Shown in pieces: positions 1 through 5,108 of a stretch of 5,807 bases of DNA (positions within the stretch are counted from its first letter, which is position 1; each line of letters opens with the position of its first letter). The translations under genes and the position numbers were made by a program. Origin of the DNA: Candidatus Bathyarchaeota archaeon (GTDB lineage Archaea; Thermoproteota; Bathyarchaeia; TCS64); NCBI GenBank assembly GCA_016934355.1, contig JAFGTA010000056.1, positions 1 to 5,807 of the forward strand. Reading direction: 5' to 3'. The notes below the pieces were generated by a model that made no database searches, was not told the origin of the DNA, and saw only the letters and a list, made by a program, of their open reading frames with translations.

Positions 1-1543
1 AGTCGTAGGCCCACGTTAGCGGATGCACGTAGCTCATGCACACGTCGCCCAGCCCCGCTAGGGCGTTAGCGACTATGTCATCCCTCGGGATGGCCGCCGA
101 CACTGCCTTACGAACGTACTTGTTGGCGAACATCGGGTGGTTCATGTTGAAGAACAGATGCACCGCCCCTGGGTTGATCCTCAGGACGTACTTCAGCTCC
201 TCGTTTGCCTCGATGTTCGGCACCTCGTTTCCGAGGGAATAGTACGTGTCCAGCACGTGGACGTCCCCCTTCTCAAGGGCCGCCATAGCCGTCGCGGCGT
301 CCGGGATATTCACGAAGAACACCTTCTCCAGCGAAGGAGCCCCGCGATAGTATTCAGGGTTAGCCTCCAGCTCAACGTACTCCTCTGGCTGCCAAGTCAC
401 CAGCTTGAACGGTCCGGTGCCTATGCAGTGCTGCGTGTTTAGCTCATGGGATTTCCAGTCAGCGTGCGGAACATCCGCCATTATATGGTCAGGCCAGATC
501 TCCTGCGTGAAGATCTTTGACCATGCAGATGCGACAGGGGTCTTCAACGTCACCTCGAAGGTCTTCGCGTCGATGGCTCTGTAGCTGTCGACCAGCTCCT
601 CGAAGTCGTAGTACGTCGACATCGCGGTGTCTAAGTCACTGACAGCGTCGTACGTGGTCACGATATCCTGTGTGGTGAATGGTTCACCGTCGTGCCACAG
701 AATGCCGTCATTCAACGTGAAGGTCCAAACAAGGGAATCCTCCGACACAGTCCACGACTCGGCGAGCTCGCCGACTGGGTTGTACTGGCTATCATAGTCC
801 ATCAAGGCCTCCCAGACGGTGTGCCCAACAGCTCTCCCGGTGGTCCCAGCACCCGCAAAGGTGGGGTTCAGGCTCGGCAGGCTGCCCGGCTGAGCGTACT
901 TGACTGTCCCTCCCTCCTGGTCGCTCAGGCTCCAAGTGTAGGCGCCTAATCCATAGCATCCAAGGACTGCGTCGAATCCCTCGACGTTTGACCTCATGAC
1001 CCACGGGTCCTTGAGGTAACAGATCGTCGCCGAGGGAACTTCGTCGGTCAGAACTCCGAGAGCCTCTGCGTAGAGGACCTTTCTCTCCTCCATGTTGCTA
1101 AGAACGGCCGCCTCATCCATGATGGCGTCGAACTTACCGTTGAAGAAGTCCCCCTTGTTCCAGCCGGGGTGCTCGTTCTTGGAGTGGAAAAGCGTGCCCA
1201 GGTTGTCTGGGTCCAGCTCCGAGCTGTCTCCGAACTGGCAAAGCCAAGTATCGAAACCGTCGTCCGCCGCCAACGCGTTCTCCGCGCCGGCTGCGTTCAG
1301 CCTATCCATGAAGATGCCGAAGTCCACCGTCTCGATCGTGGCCATGATCCCTATCTTCCCGAGCTCGTTCTGGATCATCTCGGCCATCATTCTATGAGAC
1401 TCGAAGCCCTCGATGCAAAGGATCGAGAACTCGAAGAAGTACTTCTCCTCATCTTGGGCCACCGCCAGTGGCGCCGCCAACAGACTTGATACCGTTAACG
1501 CGGTTATCAGAAACACTAGTATGGGTGTATTTTTTCTTGACAT
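1..1543 (-). CDS. Peptide/nickel-type ABC transporter substrate-binding protein (SBP_bac_5), reordered domains, 3' end outside window
   Basis: This is the extracytoplasmic receptor of an Opp/Dpp-type importer, which captures oligopeptides or similar solutes and delivers them to the permease. The frame is open for 514 codons and leaves the window without a stop. Residues 1-29 are a signal peptide: R3-K4, a hydrophobic core at 7-24, then AVA before Q30. Residues ~35-195 resemble the normally C-terminal part of the family: ELGKIGI (60-66), a DPDN motif (111-114), FDAIMDEA (138-145), then ERKVLYAEA (153-161) and NVEGF (186-190). From ~211 the usual N-lobe begins: LPSLNP (222-227), LAESWTVSED (260-269) and WHDGEPFT (283-290). 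GTGPFKL follows at 375-381. Six cysteines (43, 102, 175, 196, 373, 502) could form disulfides outside the cell. The ATG at 1543 is chosen because the signal peptide follows directly; no Shine-Dalgarno is seen, which suggests a short leader or leaderless message. Substrate is unknown. The family call is firm; the permuted-or-duplicated architecture is the oddity. Confidence 0.88.
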   Translation of the reverse strand, partial: MSRKNTPILVFLITALTVSSLLAAPLAVAQDEEKYFFEFSILCIEGFESHRMMAEMIQNELGKIGIMATIETVDFGIFMDRLNAAGAENALAADDGFDTWLCQFGDSSELDPDNLGTLFHSKNEHPGWNKGDFFNGKFDAIMDEAAVLSNMEERKVLYAEALGVLTDEVPSATICYLKDPWVMRSNVEGFDAVLGCYGLGAYTWSLSDQEGGTVKYAQPGSLPSLNPTFAGAGTTGRAVGHTVWEALMDYDSQYNPVGELAESWTVSEDSLVWTFTLNDGILWHDGEPFTTQDIVTTYDAVSDLDTAMSTYYDFEELVDSYRAIDAKTFEVTLKTPVASAWSKIFTQEIWPDHIMADVPHADWKSHELNTQHCIGTGPFKLVTWQPEEYVELEANPEYYRGAPSLEKVFFVNIPDAATAMAALEKGDVHVLDTYYSLGNEVPNIEANEELKYVLRINPGAVHLFFNMNHPMFANKYVRKAVSAAIPRDDIVANALAGLGDVCMSYVHPLTWAYD

Positions 1544-1563
1544 AATTTGTCCGCGTACACTTA

Positions 1564-1581
1564 AGCTATTTTAGCTATTTA
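1564..1581 (+). repeat. Tandem 9-bp direct repeat in the divergent promoter region
   Basis: Two adjacent copies, AGCTATTTT (1564-1572) and AGCTATTTA (1573-1581), differ only in the last base. They lie 20-38 bp upstream of the binding-protein start and overlap its candidate TATA boxes. They could be a regulator site or simply duplicated TATA-like sequence. Confidence 0.5.
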
Positions 1582-1583
1582 TC
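1566..1583 (-). promoter_or_regulatory. Candidate TATA-box region for the substrate-binding protein gene
   Basis: On the minus strand this reads GATAAATAGCTAAAATAG, giving two overlapping TATA-like options. The distal one (1575-1583) would place the transcription start about 9 nt before the ATG at 1543; the proximal one (1566-1574) would give a nearly leaderless message. No GGTGA-like ribosome site precedes the ATG, which fits a short leader. This is position and composition only. Confidence 0.35.
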
Positions 1584-1591
1584 AGTTAGCA

Positions 1592-1609
1592 CTTCACTTT
1601 TTTTTGAAG
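1592..1609. repeat. Short inverted repeat around a T8 run between the divergent promoters
   Basis: CTTCA (1592-1596) and TGAAG (1605-1609) form 5-bp inverted arms around a T-rich spacer. TGAAG also recurs at 1646-1650 and 1656-1660 in the leader of the ATPase operon. A regulator site between the two promoters is possible, but arms this short can occur by chance. Confidence 0.3.
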
Positions 1610-1610
1610 C

Positions 1611-1627
1611 GGTCTGGTTTTTATTCT
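1611..1627 (+). promoter_or_regulatory. Candidate promoter of the ATPase operon
   Basis: A TATA-like stretch (TTTTTATT, 1618-1625) follows a purine/G-rich segment (GGTCTGG). It would start transcription near 1648-1652, leaving a leader of about 25 nt before the GTG at 1676. A GGTGA at 1644-1648 is too far upstream to serve as that gene's ribosome site; AGAAGG (1661-1666) is better placed. Confidence 0.4.
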
Positions 1628-1675
1628 TATGTCTAGCATTATTGGTGAAGTCAGCTGAAGAGAAGGCCTGTTACA

Positions 1676-2668
1676 GTGTCAGACGTCTTAGTAGACATCC
1701 GGGGTCTAAAGACCCACTTCATCACCGAAGACGGCGTCGTGCAGGCCGTCGACGAAATCAATCTGCCGATAAAGAGGGGAGAGGTCCTAGGACTCGTAGG
1801 CGAGTCAGGCTGCGGAAAGAGCACAGTCGCCCTCTCCATCATGAGGCTCATACAGAACCCAGGAATGATAGTGGGCGGCGAGATACTCTTCGAAGGCAAA
1901 GACCTGCTGAAGATGAGCGACGACGAGATCAGGGCGATCAGGGGGGGAAGCGTAGCCATGATATTCCAGGACCCCATGTCGTCCCTCAACCCCGTTTTCT
2001 CTATAGGCTTCCAGATCGAGGAAGCCATACGCCTGCACCAGAGGATAAAGGACGACGAGGAAGCCAGACGAAGAGTCACCGAGATACTCGGTAAGGTCGG
2101 TATCCCAGACGCCGAGAAACGGCTGGGCCACTACCCCCACGAGTACAGCGGCGGCATGAGGCAGAGGGTCATGATAGCCATGGCTCTCTCATGTAACCCG
2201 AAGCTGCTGATAGCCGACGAGCCCACGACCTCACTGGACGTGACCATACAGGCGCAGATACTGGACCTGATGAAAGACCTTCTGAAAGACTTCGACTCAT
2301 CAATACTCCTAATCACCCACGACCTCGGGGTGGTCGCGGAGCTATCCGACAGGGTCGCGGTCATGTACGCGGGAAAGGTCGTCGAGTACGCTGACGCCGT
2401 CACCGTGTTCAAGAAACCCGTGCACCCCTACACGAAGGCACTGATCGGAGCCGTGCCCAGACTGGATGTTAAGCAGGACAAGCTTGAGACGATACCCGGC
2501 GAGGTTCCCAGCCTCATCGACCCGGGCCAGCAATGCCGCTTCGCCCCAAGGTGCAGATACGCTAAGGACGTCTGCTGGAGCCAGCTGCCACCCTACGTGG
2601 AGGTAGACCCAGACCACGTGGTCAACTGCCACTTCGCAGACGAGTTCAGGAGGGCCCTCGATGACTGA
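1676..2668 (+). CDS. Oligopeptide/dipeptide ABC transporter ATPase, DppD/OppD-like
   Basis: One of the two cytoplasmic ATPases that drive an Opp/Dpp-type importer as a heterodimer. All nucleotide-binding motifs are intact in 330 residues, the normal length: Walker [10 protein letters not shown] (42-50), Q-loop glutamine 98 in [10 protein letters not shown], signature YSGGMRQR (157-164), Walker B LLIADE (177-182), the D-loop SLD (186-188) and switch histidine 215. The C-terminal oligopeptide-transporter extension starts at HPYTKAL (250-256) and has four cysteines, 287, 293, 300 and 318, spaced C-x5-C-x6-C-x17-C. In mycobacterial OppD the equivalent domain is reported to hold a [4Fe-4S] cluster. 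The GTG start is the only candidate, since a stop lies in frame at 1646. It is first in an operon with the next ATPase (8-bp overlap) and divergent from the binding-protein gene. The symbol is withheld because transport specificity cannot be read from sequence. Confidence 0.95.
   Translation: MSDVLVDIRGLKTHFITEDGVVQAVDEINLPIKRGEVLGLVGESGCGKSTVALSIMRLIQNPGMIVGGEILFEGKDLLKMSDDEIRAIRGGSVAMIFQDPMSSLNPVFSIGFQIEEAIRLHQRIKDDEEARRRVTEILGKVGIPDAEKRLGHYPHEYSGGMRQRVMIAMALSCNPKLLIADEPTTSLDVTIQAQILDLMKDLLKDFDSSILLITHDLGVVAELSDRVAVMYAGKVVEYADAVTVFKKPVHPYTKALIGAVPRLDVKQDKLETIPGEVPSLIDPGQQCRFAPRCRYAKDVCWSQLPPYVEVDPDHVVNCHFADEFRRALDD
2648..2653 (+). promoter_or_regulatory. Strong Shine-Dalgarno for the second ATPase, inside the first
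   Basis: AGGAGG sits 7 nt before the ATG at 2661, within the last codons of the upstream gene. It fixes the downstream start and, with the ATGACTGA overlap, supports translational coupling of the two subunits. It is the clearest ribosome site in the window; the first genes of transcripts here have weaker sites or none. Confidence 0.75.
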
Positions 2669-3650
2669 GACACTCCTCAAGGTAGAACACCTGAAGAAGT
2701 ACTTCCCCATCCGCGGCGGCATACTGTCGCAGCAGATAGCCTCAGTCCGGGCGGTGGACGACGTCAGCTTCGAGGTCCAGAAGGGAGAGACCTTTGGGCT
2801 GGTGGGTGAGAGCGGCTGCGGCAAGACCACCCTCGGCCGCTGCATCCTGCTGCTGACGAAGCCAACCGACGGCAAGATACTCTTCGAGGGGAAGAGCCTT
2901 ACAGAGCTGAGCCCGAGGGAGCTTCAGAAGCTGAGGCAGGAGATGGCGATGATCTTCCAGGACCCGTACTCCTCCCTCAACCCGAGGATGACCGTGGCGG
3001 ACATCATCGCTAAGCCACTTGAGATCCACAAGCTGGCGAAAGGCGAAGAGAAGACCAAGAAGATCATAGAGCTAATGCAGATGGTGGGACTCTCCCCCGA
3101 GCACCTCTACAGGTACCCTCACGAGTTCAGCGGCGGCCAGAAGCAGAGAATAGGCATCGCCCGGGCGCTGGCTGTGAACCCAAAGCTCATCGTAGCCGAC
3201 GAGGCCGTCGCCGCCCTCGACGTCTCCGTGCGGGCCGGCGTGCTCAACCTCATGAAGGAGCTGCAGGAGAGGCTGGGCCTCACCTATATCTTCATCAGCC
3301 ACGACCTGAGCGTCGTCAAGCACATCTGCGACCGCGTGGCTGCCATGTACCTCGGGGAGATCGTGGAGATAGCGGAAACGGAGGCGCTGTTCAACGAGCC
3401 GCTGCACCCGTACACCAAGGCACTCATATCGGCCATACCCATACCCGATCCGACGGTGAAGAAGGAGAGGATCATCCTCGAAGGAGACCCCAGTACACCC
3501 ATCGACCCGCCCCCCGGGTGCAGGTTCCACGAACGATGCAGCTACTCCGACGCGAGGTGCAGGACGGAGAAGCCGCCGCTGGAGGAGATGAAGCCCGGGC
3601 ACTGGGTGGCCTGCCACGAGCTCAGGCGCAGCAGCCTCGTCGAGGAGTAA
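2661..3650 (+). CDS. Oligopeptide/dipeptide ABC transporter ATPase, DppF/OppF-like
   Basis: Partner ATPase of the preceding gene and second subunit of the heterodimeric motor (329 residues, normal length). Motifs: Walker [10 protein letters not shown] (49-57), glutamine 100 in [10 protein letters not shown], signature FSGGQKQR (156-163), Walker B LIVADE (176-181) and switch histidine 214. The KKYFPIRGG segment near the N-terminus (12-20) is typical of the F-type subunit. The stretch after Walker B reads [10 protein letters not shown] where DEPTSALDVS is usual: the conserved proline is alanine, but the catalytic glutamate 181 and the D-loop aspartate 187 remain. The C-terminal domain again has C-x5-C-x6-C-x17-C at 287, 293, 300 and 318, exactly matching its partner. 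Start ATG overlaps the upstream stop (ATGACTGA). No T-run or hairpin follows; the next gene converges from 9 bp away. Confidence 0.95.
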   Translation: MTETLLKVEHLKKYFPIRGGILSQQIASVRAVDDVSFEVQKGETFGLVGESGCGKTTLGRCILLLTKPTDGKILFEGKSLTELSPRELQKLRQEMAMIFQDPYSSLNPRMTVADIIAKPLEIHKLAKGEEKTKKIIELMQMVGLSPEHLYRYPHEFSGGQKQRIGIARALAVNPKLIVADEAVAALDVSVRAGVLNLMKELQERLGLTYIFISHDLSVVKHICDRVAAMYLGEIVEIAETEALFNEPLHPYTKALISAIPIPDPTVKKERIILEGDPSTPIDPPPGCRFHERCSYSDARCRTEKPPLEEMKPGHWVACHELRRSSLVEE

Positions 3651-3659
3651 CCCGCAGCC

Positions 3660-3890
3660 TCATTTCCTAAGCCACCTTACGACCTTCAAGACACCCATTG
3701 AAACTATGATGAACAGGACCCCAGTGATCGCTGCGTTCACGGCGTCCGCTCTTAACCCACCTTCAATGAACCTTAGAACCCCGACCAGCGTGGACCAGCC
3801 TAGGATCGCCGCCAATGATAGTCCGAGGGGCACACTGAGTACAGCAAACGCGATCAATATCAACGCGAGTATCCTGTCCCAGTCGCTCAA
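3660..3890 (-). CDS. Small two-helix membrane protein of unknown function
   Basis: A 76-residue hydrophobic protein that I cannot assign to a family. Two membrane segments are clear, at about 7-30 (from RILALILIAFAV) and 53-69. The link between them carries R40, E43, R47 and D49, and the tail is basic (K69, R72, R75, K76), so a helical hairpin with both ends in the cytoplasm is likely. The start is a TTG at 3890; no ATG or GTG is available in frame before the stop at 3918-3920. GGGG lies 4-16 nt upstream, and a TATA-like box at 3931-3939 is at a sensible distance. It converges on the ATPase operon with 9 bp between stops and is divergent from the first DinB-like gene. Membrane-like periodicity plus a promoter favour a real gene over the opposite-strand reading, which has no such structure. 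Similarity to small membrane-anchor proteins is only superficial. Confidence 0.65.
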   Translation of the reverse strand: MSDWDRILALILIAFAVLSVPLGLSLAAILGWSTLVGVLRFIEGGLRADAVNAAITGVLFIIVSMGVLKVVRWLRK

Positions 3891-3930
3891 AACCCCAGCC
3901 CCTACGTTGTGACAGGATTACAGTTGATGA

Positions 3931-3939
3931 ATAAAACTT
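3931..3939 (-). promoter_or_regulatory. Candidate TATA box for the small membrane protein
   Basis: The minus strand reads AAGTTTTAT, a good archaeal TATA-type match. A start of transcription about 25 bp downstream (near 3906-3910) would leave a leader of roughly 16-20 nt before the TTG at 3890, including the GGGGCTGGGG stretch that may act as a weak ribosome site. Confidence 0.45.
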
Positions 3940-3989
3940 GATCCAATAACAAGGGTGAAAGAGTCTAGGCTCTGAGATCAATCTCCGAA

Positions 3990-4002
3990 CGCATTATATG
4001 CG
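3990..4002 (+). promoter_or_regulatory. Candidate TATA box of the first DinB-like gene, inside a 13-bp palindrome
   Basis: TTATATG (3994-4000) lies 32-38 bp before the ATG at 4032, which puts the transcription start near 4020-4024 and gives a leader of about 10 nt. The box sits in a perfect inverted repeat, CGCAT-TAT-ATGCG. A protein bound to the palindrome would block TATA-binding protein, so this could be an operator, but arms of 5 bp may be chance. Confidence 0.45.
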
Positions 4003-4031
4003 CCCATTCATCCACCGATCTTGGCGATACC

Positions 4032-4493
4032 ATGAATCCTAAAGGATCAATACTGGCAGAGGAGCTGGAGTACGCCGTCGGGGCCGTCGAGAGGACCGTG
4101 GAGGGCCTGGGCGACGACGAGTATAGGTTCAAGCCCACACCCGTCTCCAACAGCGTACAGTGGCAGCTGAACCACATCTCGAGGATAGTGAACGTCAGCC
4201 TCCCGAGGCTAATCAAGGGAGTCACAGACTACACCCCCAAAGGCTGGCCAGAGGACTACCGTGAACAGGACTACGCCATGGGTAAGCTCATGGCCGACAT
4301 GAAGAAGGGCGCGAAGGCCGCTGCGAAGGAGATGAGGGGCCTAACGGACGACGACCTTGAGGCCGAAATACCCATGTGGGGCGGCACCCGTCAGAGGAAG
4401 ATAGGATTGTTCGCCTACATCGGCGAGGTCTTCCACCACAGGGGGCAGGCCGCCTACGTCAGGGGCACCTACAAGAGGCTTCACGAAAAGTAG
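4032..4493 (+). CDS. DinB-superfamily (YfiT/DinB_2-like) protein, possible metal-dependent thiol transferase, copy 1
   Basis: A 153-residue protein with the DinB four-helix-bundle pattern, typical in length. Helix 2 carries VQWQLNHI (42-49) with the first metal-ligand histidine 48; the last helix carries GEVFHHRGQ (131-139). By the family pattern the ligands would be H48, H136 and the residue four before it, here E132; H135 is adjacent. The superfamily includes bacillithiol and mycothiol S-transferases and maleylpyruvate isomerase, as well as uncharacterised stress-induced proteins; the chemistry here is not readable from sequence. A tryptophan-rich block DYTPKGWPEDY (66-76) is shared at the same positions with the next gene. 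The ATG at 4032 follows a TATA-like box and a GGCGAT close to the start. A T-run after the stop suggests its own transcript. The BshA-like gene 600 bp downstream makes a thiol-linked role plausible but unproven. Confidence 0.82.
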   Translation: MNPKGSILAEELEYAVGAVERTVEGLGDDEYRFKPTPVSNSVQWQLNHISRIVNVSLPRLIKGVTDYTPKGWPEDYREQDYAMGKLMADMKKGAKAAAKEMRGLTDDDLEAEIPMWGGTRQRKIGLFAYIGEVFHHRGQAAYVRGTYKRLHEK

Positions 4494-4500
4494 CCTCCAA

Positions 4501-4515
4501 CTTTTTTTCTCTTTT
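4501..4515 (+). terminator. T-rich terminator after the first DinB-like gene
   Basis: Seven T residues (4502-4508) and a further TTTT (4512-4515) begin 9 nt after the TAG stop. Archaeal RNA polymerase terminates at such T-runs without needing a hairpin. Together with a new TATA-like box at 4531, this argues that the two DinB-like genes are separate transcripts. Confidence 0.55.
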
Positions 4516-4528
4516 AAGTTTTGCCGTA

Positions 4529-4538
4529 TGATATAAGT
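4529..4538 (+). promoter_or_regulatory. Candidate TATA box of the second DinB-like gene
   Basis: TGATATAAGT is a good archaeal TATA-type match, with transcription expected to start near 4557-4562. That leaves a leader of about 25 nt containing the GGGTGGT ribosome site. An alternative AT-rich element (TTTTAAGTT, 4512-4520) is less well placed. Confidence 0.5.
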
Positions 4539-4559
4539 AACCCCGTGGGACTTCATATT

Positions 4560-4577
4560 TTACCCGTTTAGGGTGGT
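4560..4577 (+). promoter_or_regulatory. Ribosome site of the second DinB-like gene, able to pair with upstream ACCC
   Basis: GGGTGGT (4571-4577) ends 6 nt before the GTG start at 4584 and matches the archaeal anti-Shine-Dalgarno, deciding that start. ACCC at 4562-4565 can pair with GGGT at 4571-4574 across a 5-nt loop, extended by two U-G pairs, so the site could be partly masked in the mRNA. The pairing is short and may not matter at high growth temperature. Confidence 0.4.
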
Positions 4578-4583
4578 AATATA

Positions 4584-5048
4584 GTGTCCGACAAGATTTA
4601 TATGATGAAGGCGTTCGCGCAGATGGGCTTCACCCGCCTGGGGAACGCCACAAAGGACCTCAAGGAGGAGCAGCTCGACTGGAAGAGCTGCCCACAGGCC
4701 AACACCGTACGCTGGATACTGACCCACTTGGTCAGCGAGTGCAACGCGTTCTTCCCGAAGATCGCCAAGGCAGACAAGAACTACGTACCCAAGGACTGGC
4801 CGGCCGACTACGTCGGCAACAAGAGCTACAGCCTCAAGAAGATAATGGGCGACCTCGAGGACGGCAAGAAGAAGGTCTTCAAGATACTTGACGGCCTCAA
4901 GGAGGAGGACCTGAAGAAGGAGATGGACTGGTTCATGGGGAAGCAGCCCATGGAGGCCTACCTGCTTCTAGCCATCAGCGAGATCATACACCATGAGGGC
5001 CAGATCGCCGCCATCCTCGGCGTCGAGAAGCGTATGAAGGGAACCTAA
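4584..5048 (+). CDS. DinB-superfamily (YfiT/DinB_2-like) protein, possible metal-dependent thiol transferase, copy 2
   Basis: A 154-residue paralogue of the preceding gene with the same fold signature: VRWILTHL (42-49) with histidine 48, and SEIIHHEGQ (132-140) with H137 and E133 four residues earlier as likely metal ligands beside H48. The block NYVPKDWPADY (66-76) falls at the same residue numbers as in copy 1, and the acidic-lysine helix near 103-113 also aligns, so the pair probably arose by tandem duplication. Away from these motifs the two differ widely, so the duplication is old or the roles have diverged. This copy is richer in lysine and has two cysteines (36, 53) that copy 1 lacks. 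The start is a GTG fixed by GGGTGGT. A T-run follows the TAA, then the BshA-like gene on the same strand. A DinB-fold S-transferase role is a hypothesis from context, not from the active site. Confidence 0.82.
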   Translation: MSDKIYMMKAFAQMGFTRLGNATKDLKEEQLDWKSCPQANTVRWILTHLVSECNAFFPKIAKADKNYVPKDWPADYVGNKSYSLKKIMGDLEDGKKKVFKILDGLKEEDLKKEMDWFMGKQPMEAYLLLAISEIIHHEGQIAAILGVEKRMKGT

Positions 5049-5057
5049 ACACCCCTC

Positions 5058-5066
5058 TTTTTATTC
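5058..5066 (+). terminator. T-run after the second DinB-like gene, also a possible TATA box for the glycosyltransferase
   Basis: TTTTTATTC begins 10 nt after the TAA stop. It could end the upstream transcript, or act as a TATA-like box starting transcription near 5085-5092 for the downstream gene. The second reading would exclude the GTG at 5079 as a start and favour TTG at 5109. The sequence alone does not decide. Confidence 0.35.
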
Positions 5067-5108
5067 TATCATTTCAACGTGATCCTAGTCATAGTTAGTG
5101 AAAGAGAA

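Noticed and set aside
36..1489. Several plus-strand open frames of 68-106 codons
   Set aside because: They lie opposite the binding-protein gene, whose minus-strand frame is open throughout and matches a known family motif by motif; the plus readings have no recognisable pattern.
1642..3617. Open frames in other phases and on the minus strand across the two ATPase genes, up to 181 codons
   Set aside because: They arise from GC-rich codon usage of the intact ATPase genes and look like composition-driven shadows rich in R, H, S or P.
3706..3981. Alternative readings over the small membrane protein (plus 3706-3912 and minus 3763-3981)
   Set aside because: Neither shows membrane periodicity or a ribosome site; the 76-codon minus frame has both hydrophobic helices and a plausible promoter.
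4032..5048. Reading the DinB-like genes as DNA polymerase IV
   Set aside because: E. coli DNA polymerase IV shares the DinB name but is a ~350-residue Y-family polymerase. These ~153-residue four-helix proteins belong to the Bacillus DinB/YfiT superfamily.
5079..5108. GTG at 5079 as the start of the BshA-like gene
   Set aside because: It would add ten residues not typical of the family, with AT-rich codons and no ribosome site; TTG at 5109 gives the usual MKIG opening. Kept as an alternative only.
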